Shown here: piece after piece, positions 1-5,154 of the stretch
Layout of the letters: every line of letters begins with the position of its first letter
Position numbering within the stretch: the first letter of the stretch is position 1
Origin: Fimbriimonadaceae bacterium
GTDB taxonomy: Bacteria > Armatimonadota > Fimbriimonadia > Fimbriimonadales > Fimbriimonadaceae
Direction: 5' to 3'
Assembly: GCA_014380605.1 (NCBI GenBank)
Contig: JACMJO010000017.1
Location: 1 to 7,784 of the forward strand
Length of the DNA stretch: 7,784 nt
The notes under the pieces: model-generated
The model's database searches: none
The model's input: only the letters and a program-made list of their open reading frames with translations
Told to the model about the DNA's origin: nothing
Made by a program: the position numbers and the translations under genes

Positions 1-114
1 CGCCTCTTCCGGAGTCGTGCGCTCGTAAACCGTGACGTCGCCAAGAGTCTGGAGCAACCCCCACGATAGGTCTCCGGGATTGAGGGTGTTGCCATCTAGC
101 ACCACAATTTTCAT
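1..114 (-). CDS. D-2-hydroxyacid dehydrogenase (glycerate dehydrogenase-like), N-terminal fragment
   Basis: Reading the minus strand from the ATG at 114-112 gives 38 codons that run off the left edge of the window. The protein begins MKIVVLDGNTLNPGDLSW and continues with a LGDVTVYERT stretch. This is the characteristic opening of NAD-dependent D-2-hydroxyacid dehydrogenases of the glycerate dehydrogenase/hydroxypyruvate reductase type: first strand of the substrate-binding domain, then the NPGDLSW turn. The family reduces or oxidises 2-hydroxy/2-oxo acids in the cytoplasm. The NAD-binding domain and catalytic Arg/Glu/His lie outside the window, so substrate cannot be judged. The gene diverges from the ATP-grasp gene at 159, with an inverted repeat between the two. 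Family assignment is fairly confident from the N-terminus alone; the exact enzyme is not. Confidence 0.8.
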   Translation of the reverse strand, partial: MKIVVLDGNTLNPGDLSWGLLQTLGDVTVYERTTPEEA

Positions 115-122
115 CGCGGGTG

Positions 123-150
123 AGGTTACCAGCGCAACTGTCGGTAACCT
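123..150. promoter_or_regulatory. Perfect 8-bp inverted repeat in the divergent intergenic gap (operator candidate)
   Basis: AGGTTACC (123-130) and GGTAACCT (143-150) are perfect inverted copies separated by 12 bases. They occupy most of the 44-bp gap between the divergent starts at 114 (-) and 159 (+). Half-site centres are 20 bp apart, about two helical turns, as for a site bound by a dimeric repressor or activator. In either transcript the repeat could also fold into a hairpin next to the start codon, and neither gene shows a good Shine-Dalgarno sequence there. Function is inferred; only the repeat is seen. Confidence 0.45.
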
Positions 151-158
151 TTACACGG

Positions 159-1283
159 ATGAGGGTTTTATTGCTTGCACAATGGGAATGGCAGGGGCCG
201 GCCAGAATCCCAAAAGCGCTTCGAAATGCCGGTTGCGAAGTTGCGGCGATCTGCAAGAAAGGGGACTGGACGAGTCTCAGTAGTTTCGTAGATCGCTTTT
301 ACCATGTGGATACAAACGACGAGGGAGCGATCCTGTCGACGCTGGATAGGGCCATTCGCGAGTGGAACCCCGAGATCATTTTGCCCGGGACAGACAACAT
401 GGTCTCGACGCTCACCAAATATCGGCTTGCTGTAACAAGTGGTCCAACTGACCTGCCACCGAACCTATTGGACCTGGCTGATCACGCCTTGGCAAACAAA
501 ATCAAGGAACGATACATAGGCGGAAAGATCGATCTCCTAAACGAATTGGAGGCAAGGGGCGTTACGATAGCTCCCCAGCAAGAGTTGTTCACTCTCGGAG
601 ATGCCAACGAATTTGTGCAGGAACATGGGTATCCCGTGGTCCTGAAGCCAGATGTCGGATTTGCGGGCCAGGGGATTAAGTTCTGCTTCGACGAACAGCA
701 ATTGCTCCGAGAGCTGAATTTGATTTTGAAAGCCGTACCTCGAGTCCGCTATGCCATTCAGAAGCACTTGGGTCGCCAAACGGCACTCATTGAGTTTGCG
801 GCGAGGGATGGAAAGATGCTCGCCGCTAACTCTGTCTATCGATTGCGGACCCACCCGGGCGATACTGGCCCTACATCGGTGGCGAGAATTGTCAAGGGCT
901 CATCGATGCAAGCCGCGGCAGAAAAGCTTTGCGAGTTTCTTGGCTACAACGGATTTGGCGTTGCCCAGTTCATGGTTGAAAGCGAGACCTGCGAGCCTGC
1001 CTATTTGATCGAGCTCAATCCCCGGATGAGCTCCTTCATTCACCTTTGGCGTCTTATTGGCACCGACTTGGTGGCCGCACTTTGTAATGCGACCAGAGGG
1101 GATCGCTACGCAATAGAGCCTCTCAAGGAGGGGTTGACGATTGCCCTGTACCCTCAGGAGGCCCTCCGTGATCGCAACAGTGAATTCCTTGATGGCCTTC
1201 GGGACCGGGTGGACGACGATCCCGAATTGGCGGCAGAGTTCGAGCGTCTTATCGAGAAGCGTTGGTCGGGAGTTCCGACATAA
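159..1283 (+). CDS. ATP-grasp domain ligase-like protein, paralogue A
   Basis: 374 residues from the ATG at 159. An in-frame GTG at 120 would add 13 residues, but the paralogue at 2267 begins at exactly the residue matching ATG 159 (MRVLL..QW.W.GPAR.PKAL). Residues 1-110 look like a Rossmann-type pre-ATP-grasp domain with a TDNM motif at 78-81. Residues 115-310 form the ATP-grasp fold: GYPVVLKPD with the ATP-contacting lysine K163, the glycine-rich loop GFAGQG (167-172), and the metal-binding strand ELNPRM (285-290) with E285 and N287. ATP-grasp enzymes make an acyl-phosphate from a carboxylate and join it to an amine, thiol or similar nucleophile. The overall design resembles carbamoyl-phosphate synthase/biotin carboxylase-like members, but the substrate is not evident. 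No signal peptide, so probably cytosolic. The 3' end overlaps the convergent VOC gene by 35 bp. Confidence 0.85.
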   Translation: MRVLLLAQWEWQGPARIPKALRNAGCEVAAICKKGDWTSLSSFVDRFYHVDTNDEGAILSTLDRAIREWNPEIILPGTDNMVSTLTKYRLAVTSGPTDLPPNLLDLADHALANKIKERYIGGKIDLLNELEARGVTIAPQQELFTLGDANEFVQEHGYPVVLKPDVGFAGQGIKFCFDEQQLLRELNLILKAVPRVRYAIQKHLGRQTALIEFAARDGKMLAANSVYRLRTHPGDTGPTSVARIVKGSSMQAAAEKLCEFLGYNGFGVAQFMVESETCEPAYLIELNPRMSSFIHLWRLIGTDLVAALCNATRGDRYAIEPLKEGLTIALYPQEALRDRNSEFLDGLRDRVDDDPELAAEFERLIEKRWSGVPT

Positions 1284-1752
1284 GGGAAGCCAAGTCGAGG
1301 GATTCGGACACCATCTGTAGATTGCCGTCTTTGTCTTTCGGCCATTCAACCTTAGGACGATCCCAGTACAGCTCGATCCCGTTCTCATCTGGATCTCGAA
1401 GGTAAAGGGCCTCTGAGACTCCATGGTCGCTAGCGCCGTCGAGCCGAATTCCTGCATCCAGAAGTCTCTGCAGTGCGTCGGCCAGCGAAGCTCGGCTGGG
1501 ATAGCGAAGCGCGACGTGGAAGAGTCCGGTGGTGCCAGGAGCTGGAGGAGCGCCACCTTTGCTCTCCCAGGTGTTGAGGCCGATGTGGTGGTGATATCCG
1601 CCAGCAGAGACAAACGCGGCTTGACTGCCATACCGCTGAGTCAATTCAAATCCCAGGACTCCGACATAGAATTCCAGAGCCCGGTCCAGATCGGAGACCT
1701 TCAAGTGGACATGGCCGATGTCTACGCTTTGGTCGATGGGTTGATTGCTCAT
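1249..1752 (-). CDS. VOC-family protein (CatE-like ring-cleavage dioxygenase/glyoxalase)
   Basis: 167 residues, starting at the ATG 1752-1750 with an AAGG just upstream and ending with TAA. The N-terminus holds the VOC opening GHVHLKVSDLDRALEFY (13-29) followed by LGFEL. It continues with SAGGYHHHIGLNTW (49-62), GLFHVALRYPSRASL (76-90) and the closing SDHGVSEALYLRDPDENGIE (108-127). This is the layout of vicinal-oxygen-chelate proteins related to Bacillus CatE/YfiE. Plausible metal ligands are H16, one of the GGYHHH/GLFH histidines, and E127. Family members bind Fe(II) or another divalent metal and act on catechols or glyoxalase-type substrates; the substrate here is unknown. The length fits the CatE-like group plus a short C-terminal tail. 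It is likely co-transcribed with, or downstream of, the zinc-finger gene at 1812-2207, unless the hairpin at 1784-1803 separates them. Its last 35 bp overlap the ATP-grasp gene tail to tail. Confidence 0.88.
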   Translation of the reverse strand: MSNQPIDQSVDIGHVHLKVSDLDRALEFYVGVLGFELTQRYGSQAAFVSAGGYHHHIGLNTWESKGGAPPAPGTTGLFHVALRYPSRASLADALQRLLDAGIRLDGASDHGVSEALYLRDPDENGIELYWDRPKVEWPKDKDGNLQMVSESLDLASLMSELPTNASR

Positions 1753-1783
1753 GCCTTATCGTACGGCAAGATTGTTTGGCAAA

Positions 1784-1803
1784 GCTGTATTGGTTGATAC
1801 AGC
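1784..1803 (-). terminator. Hairpin between the zinc-finger gene and the VOC gene, weak terminator candidate
   Basis: GCTGTAT (1784-1790) and ATACAGC (1797-1803) form a perfect 7-bp stem with a 6-base loop. On the minus strand the hairpin lies 8 bases after the stop codon of the zinc-finger gene and is followed by only three Ts (TTTGCC). It could partly terminate the upstream transcript or stabilise its 3' end. The short, AT-containing stem and poor U tract make strong termination unlikely. Confidence 0.35.
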
Positions 1804-1811
1804 CCTGAGAA

Positions 1812-2207
1812 CTACCACCGACCAAACAGCCCGGCGATGAAGCGGATAATGGATGCCCAGATCCAGAGGTACCAGACCTTGCGGGTATCTAGGCCTCGCA
1901 CGCCCATGCTTGCGTTGTGGGCCAGGCCACGCCACCGAACCGGAGTCCGACCGCTGGCACAAACCTTGCACCTCACTCCCGCCGGGCCGACGATTAAGCA
2001 CTTGGGGCAGATGGGGCGTTCGCAGCGTCCACAGGTCACTCGCGTCGGCTCCTTCGAGTGGCGATAGCAGAAACAAAGGCCATCCTCGCCCGCAGAGACC
2101 GCTTCGGCAACCGGCACGAACTTGGCTCCGCATGAGCCGCACAACTTGGTGGTGGCGGCATTCTGGGCGCCGCACTTACTACATCGAGCCTGAGCCTGCT
2201 CTGTCAT
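1812..2207 (-). CDS. Zinc-ribbon plus B-box-type zinc-finger protein with C-terminal membrane segment
   Basis: 131 residues, starting at the ATG 2207-2205 with an AGGA about 7 bases upstream, ending with TAG. Two cysteine-rich modules are visible. The first is a short zinc ribbon with C9-x2-C12 and C23-x2-C26 (CSKCG...CGSCG). The second is B-box-like: C47 (or C45), H50, C59-x2-C62, C67-x2-C70, C80-x2-C83, with the signature CYRHSKEPTRVTCGRC (47-62). The same B-box-like arrangement occurs at the N-terminus of some bacterial rhomboid-family membrane proteins. Residues 111-129 (VWYLWIWASIIRFIAGLFG) form one hydrophobic, amphipathic-looking membrane segment at the extreme C-terminus. This suggests a tail-anchored protein with its zinc modules in the cytoplasm. 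No catalytic domain is seen. Function is unknown; a protein- or nucleic-acid-binding adaptor is a guess. Confidence 0.8.
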   Translation of the reverse strand: MTEQAQARCSKCGAQNAATTKLCGSCGAKFVPVAEAVSAGEDGLCFCYRHSKEPTRVTCGRCERPICPKCLIVGPAGVRCKVCASGRTPVRWRGLAHNASMGVRGLDTRKVWYLWIWASIIRFIAGLFGRW

Positions 2208-2236
2208 TTGACGTTCCTGGATCTATATCCTATCGT
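2208..2236 (+). promoter_or_regulatory. Putative sigma-70-type promoter for the second ATP-grasp gene
   Basis: TTGACG (2208-2213, five of six to the -35 consensus) and TATCGT (2231-2236, four of six to the -10 consensus) are separated by 17 bp. They lie in the 59-bp gap between the divergent starts at 2207 (-) and 2267 (+). Transcription would begin near 2243, giving a leader of about 24 nt before the GTG start. The same promoter would serve the selenoprotein gene at 3392. No equally good promoter was seen for the minus-strand gene. Confidence 0.45.
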
Positions 2237-2266
2237 CCACCTATGAGGCGACGGTAAGATGCCCGG

Positions 2267-3382
2267 GTGCGCGTACTTCTCGTTTCCCAGTGGAAGTGGC
2301 ACGGTCCGGCTCGGTTTCCCAAAGCCTTGAAGGAAGCTGGATTTGAGGTGGCAGCGGTTTGCGGAAAGGGCGAGTGGATTGCCAACACCCGATACGTCGA
2401 CAAGTTCTATCTTGCGCCAACCTGGGAGGAACGACCGTTTCTCGAGTTTCTCATCGTTGCGATCGAGTCTTGGCACCCCGATTTGATTCTGTTCGCAACC
2501 GACAACATGGTTTTGGCAGGTCAAGAACTACGAAGACTTGTCGAATCGAATCAAGCCAAGCTCAGTTCTCGGATGGTTGAGACCTTACGATCCTCGACCT
2601 TCGATCCGGCGCATGAGGGGCTTTTGCACAGCAAATTCGACTTGTTGGAAGCCTTGAAGGAACGCGGTGTTCGCATCCCGGCACAGCGTGAGTTGAACAC
2701 CCTCAGCGACGCCGATTCGTTCGTCCAAGAGCATGGCTATCCTGTTCTCCTAAAGCCCGACTTTGGGTTCGCGGGTAGCGGCATTATGTTTTGCCATACC
2801 GAAGAGGAGTTGCTCAAGAACCTGAACAAAGTTTTGTTTGGGAAGAACCGCCAACGGTATGCGATCCAGAAGTATCTGGGCAATAAGACCGCTCTCATCG
2901 AGTTTGTTGCCAAAGATGGGAAGGTGCTATGCCACCAGTCTGCGCAAAGAATGCACACTCATCCGGGAGAGACTGGTCCGGTGACCGTGCTAAGAACTGT
3001 GGAGAGCACAGAGATGCTGAAAGCGGCTGAGGCAATGTGCGACTTACTACGCTACAACGGCATCGGAGTGCCCCAGTTTGTAGTCGAGGATGATAGCTGT
3101 GAAAGCGCCCTCCTACTGGAACTGAACCCAAGGATGAGTCACTTTCCTCATGTTTGGGCAAAGTACGGAAACAACTTTGCCGAGACTCTTCGAAAGGGAT
3201 GGAGTGGCGAGTCCGTCGTGCAGAACCCTCCTCGCCTAGGCGAAACCATCGCGCTTTGGCCCCAAGAGGCGATTCGGGATCCCGAAAGCTCCTACTTGGC
3301 CAATGCGGATTTTGTGACCGATGATCCTGGCCTGAGGGCGATCTACGACGGGGAAGTGGCGAGGGCGGCTCAAACATCGTAA
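2267..3382 (+). CDS. ATP-grasp domain ligase-like protein, paralogue B
   Basis: 371 residues from a GTG start at 2267. The only nearby in-frame ATG upstream (2243) is closed by a TAA after four codons, and the GTG aligns with residue 1 of paralogue A. The two proteins align with essentially no gaps across the first 310 residues; 30 of the first 50 positions and 17 of 20 at 151-170 are identical. Key features fall at the same numbers: TDNM 78-81, K163 in LLKPD, GFAGSG 167-172, and ELNPRM 285-290 with E285 and N287. The two copies differ most at residues 83-120 and in the last 60 residues, which may tune partner or substrate choice. It is probably a cytosolic ATP-dependent ligase of unknown substrate. 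Its TAA is 9 bases before the selenoprotein gene and in the same frame, so the two are likely one transcription unit. Confidence 0.85.
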   Translation: MRVLLVSQWKWHGPARFPKALKEAGFEVAAVCGKGEWIANTRYVDKFYLAPTWEERPFLEFLIVAIESWHPDLILFATDNMVLAGQELRRLVESNQAKLSSRMVETLRSSTFDPAHEGLLHSKFDLLEALKERGVRIPAQRELNTLSDADSFVQEHGYPVLLKPDFGFAGSGIMFCHTEEELLKNLNKVLFGKNRQRYAIQKYLGNKTALIEFVAKDGKVLCHQSAQRMHTHPGETGPVTVLRTVESTEMLKAAEAMCDLLRYNGIGVPQFVVEDDSCESALLLELNPRMSHFPHVWAKYGNNFAETLRKGWSGESVVQNPPRLGETIALWPQEAIRDPESSYLANADFVTDDPGLRAIYDGEVARAAQTS

Positions 3383-3391
3383 GATAAGGAC

Positions 3392-4513
3392 ATGATCATC
3401 GCCATGCTTGCCATTGCATTTGCCGGAACTGCGCTCGACGCAAAGATCGCCGCGCTTCTGCCTACGAAGGATGAAGAGAAGTGGATGTCGATCCCCTGGC
3501 GAACCAACTTGATGCGGGCTCGGAAAGAGGCTCAGGAATCCGGCAAGCCGATGTTCTGGTGGATCATGAACGGCCATCCGCTCGGCTGTACGTGAAACAA
3601 TGGACTTTGGGACAGGAGGTTCCTGTTCAACGACGACCGACTCATCAAACGGCTACAGACCGAATTCATTCCCGTGGTTGGGAATACTCACGAGATTCAA
3701 AACGGCCGTAATCCGGTGCGCGACTGGTTCATACCGGTCGCCACTAAAGTGAAACCTGATATCGCCAAGGGCTCGACGGCGCAGGGGAAATATGTGATTG
3801 CGGCAGATGGGACCGCATACGGGTTCAACAACAACCGGAGCATTGAGCGCGTCCATCAGTTACTGGATCGATCTTTGGCCCAGTTCAAGGCGTCGCCACC
3901 TGTCCAAGTCGCAATCTCTGCGGCAGAGCTAGAGGCCAAGTTCGTGCCTGAACCGCCAATTGGAAGCGCAGTCGTCAGGCTGTTCACCCGAGTCAAGCCA
4001 GCGCCATTAGGGTCCGATTCGGCTAACGAAAACGTTGCGAGGGACCACTTTTGGATTCTGCCTGAGGAGTTGAAGGCGCTATCGACGGGGGAGATGCCTG
4101 AAGCCTTTCGGATGAGGCTCGCAAGATTTGCGCTCGTCGATAGTGTTCGGGGCGAGCCAGACCATTGGAGGCCGGCTGAGATCGTTAGAGCCGAATTCAA
4201 GCTGTCTCCGTTGCGATCATCTAAGGTCAAGGGTTTTTCCCTCACTGGGACCTTCTCCATGCAGACTCAAGACCTCAAGCGTGGCTATGAGGGCAAGCTC
4301 GAGGGTGAGTTGACTTTCGGCACCGAGAATCGCTTGGTCTCCTTCAAAGCCTTCGCCGAGGGTCAGGCATGGGGAGCTTCCACCTACGCGCCTAATCCGC
4401 CCGCCGGCAAGTTTCCCTTGCTGATCGCTTTTGTCTCCGTTTCAGATGAGGCTTCGAGAGTCGTAGCGCCTCAAGCCGTTTTCTACGGTCGGGAGTATCT
4501 GACGGGCCGTTAG
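3392..4513 (+). CDS. Predicted thioredoxin-like selenoprotein with in-frame Sec UGA (373 aa)
   Basis: The frame opened by ATG 3392 meets TGA at 3593-3595, then continues open for 305 sense codons to TAG 4511-4513. I read TGA as selenocysteine, U68. Residues 1-17 are a hydrophobic leader (possible signal peptide, cleavage near ALDA17) without basic N-terminal residues. Residues 28-165 follow a thioredoxin-like pattern: an alpha segment (RTNLMRARKEAQ), GKPMFWWIMNGHPLGCTU (51-68), a helix and strand RLIKRLQTEFIPVV (83-96), then GKYVIAADGTAYGF (132-145). C66 is the only cysteine in the protein and is two residues before U68, giving a C-x-U redox pair. Residues 170-373 are a beta-rich region I do not recognise. 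The SECIS-like hairpin at 3610-3628 supports recoding. The AAGGA at 3386-3390 is only 1 base from ATG 3392 and 13 from ATG 3404, so the start could be residue 5. Alternatives are a pseudogene or a sequencing error. Confidence 0.8.
3593..3595 (+). other. Predicted selenocysteine codon (UGA)
   Basis: This TGA interrupts an otherwise continuous 374-codon frame between GGC TGT ACG and AAC AAT GGA. It lies exactly at the redox-active position of a thioredoxin-like domain, next-but-one to the lone cysteine. No other complete gene in the window ends in TGA (all use TAA or TAG). They also contain no in-frame TGA and encode tryptophan with TGG, so nothing here suggests genome-wide TGA reassignment, although one window cannot exclude it. 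Confidence 0.78.
3610..3628 (+). promoter_or_regulatory. Bacterial SECIS-like hairpin downstream of the Sec UGA
   Basis: GGACAGG (3610-3616) pairs with CCTGTTC (3622-3628): seven pairs, one of them G-U, around the apical loop AGGUU (3617-3621). The outermost loop bases A-U could also pair, leaving GGU. The stem starts 14 nt after the UGA and the loop 21 nt after it. Bacterial SECIS elements lie inside the coding region just 3' of the UGA, with a small apical loop carrying an early G followed by U that SelB contacts (GGUC loop in E. coli fdhF). Position, stem length and loop all agree. Folding energy and SelB binding were not tested. Confidence 0.72.
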
Positions 4514-5031
4514 ACGTGAATCGTCGGAGAACTGGTGGGGTTAGCCGCCGGTCGGGCAAACTGCCTCCTAATCCATTCGAGTGCCCGGTCGAAGATCGTC
4601 TTTGGCCGGGTGAATGCCACCGCGCAATAGCCCGGCTTAACCTCCGTGGGGTTGAGCGTGTGGCCGAATCCGTCATTGGCGAAGCTCAGATCGTTGCTGA
4701 CTTTGATCAGTCCGTCTTCAGTGCCAAGCGATCGATACTCGGTCACATTGCCATTTACATTCATGAGCCCATTTGAGGAGAAGGTGCGCTTTCCCGAATA
4801 CTCCCTGCGAATGTCCGACCAGATATCGTTGATATCGCCCCGCAATACAACGATTCGGAGCCTGCCATCGCGAGAGGACCGTTTCTCTGCGAGGGGGTAC
4901 TTATCGAGGAATTGGAAGGGCAAAGGTGGTTCCCGGGTAATCCAGATTCCGGCGCCAAACAACACTGCCGCCATTAGGGCAGTAACCCAAAGGGCCGTCC
5001 TTCGCTTGGGCTTTGTCTCCTCGGATTCCAT
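4510..5031 (-). CDS. Hypothetical single-pass membrane protein
   Basis: 173 residues, starting at the ATG 5031-5029 without a clear Shine-Dalgarno, ending with TAA. Residues 1-11 are charged and basic (KPKRR at 7-11), followed by one hydrophobic segment at about 13-31 (ALWVTALMAAVLFGAGIWI). This predicts an N-in signal anchor with residues 32-173 outside the membrane. The exported part has no domain I recognise. It contains RLRIVVLRGDINDIW (57-71), a NVNGNVTEYRSLG turn-rich stretch (91-103), one cysteine (C136) and a low-complexity Pro/Ala/Ser tail. The gene ends tail to tail with the selenoprotein gene, overlapping by 4 bp, and starts 123 bp beyond the stop of lysS in the same direction, with the hairpin at 5104-5146 between. 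Function unknown. Confidence 0.7.
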   Translation of the reverse strand: MESEETKPKRRTALWVTALMAAVLFGAGIWITREPPLPFQFLDKYPLAEKRSSRDGRLRIVVLRGDINDIWSDIRREYSGKRTFSSNGLMNVNGNVTEYRSLGTEDGLIKVSNDLSFANDGFGHTLNPTEVKPGYCAVAFTRPKTIFDRALEWIRRQFARPAANPTSSPTIHV

Positions 5032-5103
5032 CCCACAACACTAAACGCGGAAACGGGTTAGTCAAGTTTCCGGTGAGACTATTGGGAGCAGATCGGACTC
5101 GCG

Positions 5104-5146
5104 AAACGCTAAAACGCAACGACAGTGGTTTTGCGTTTCAGCGTTT
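5104..5146 (-). terminator. Long hairpin downstream of lysS, likely transcription terminator
   Basis: AAACGCT (5104-5110) pairs with AGCGTTT (5140-5146), and AAACGCAA (5112-5119) pairs with TTGCGTTT (5131-5138). One A/C mismatch separates the two blocks, giving a stem of 15 pairs around an 11-base loop. Each arm contains AAACGC twice in tandem. On the minus strand the hairpin begins 8 bases after the lysS stop codon, the position expected for a terminator. There is no long U tract after the stem (its last bases are GCGTTTCGCG), so termination may be inefficient or the hairpin may protect the 3' end. Confidence 0.6.
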
Positions 5147-5154
5147 TATGAGAC

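Noticed and set aside
120..158. Upstream GTG start for the first ATP-grasp gene
   Set aside because: The extra 13 residues run through the inverted repeat, have no counterpart in the paralogue, and MRVLL at ATG 159 matches the paralogue's first residues.
900..1631. Minus-strand frame of 243 codons
   Set aside because: It overlaps the coding parts of the ATP-grasp and VOC genes in another frame, has shadow-like composition and no recognisable motif.
1853..2257. Plus-strand frame of 134 codons opposite the zinc-finger gene
   Set aside because: The Cys-rich minus-strand product has clear zinc-binding spacing; the plus-strand product is an Arg/Pro-rich shadow.
3392..3595. Stand-alone 67-residue protein ending at the TGA
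   Set aside because: It would end right at the active site of a thioredoxin-like fold, and the same frame continues for 305 codons with the rest of that fold. Read-through at Sec explains it better.
3593..3595. TGA read as tryptophan through an altered genetic code
   Set aside because: Tryptophan is coded by TGG in all genes here, no other gene has an in-frame TGA, and the local hairpin and neighbouring Cys point to Sec. One window cannot fully exclude it.
3674..4513. Stand-alone 279-residue protein starting at GTG 3674
   Set aside because: This start lies within the thioredoxin-like strand EFIPVV, has no ribosome-binding site, and would lack the first half of the domain.
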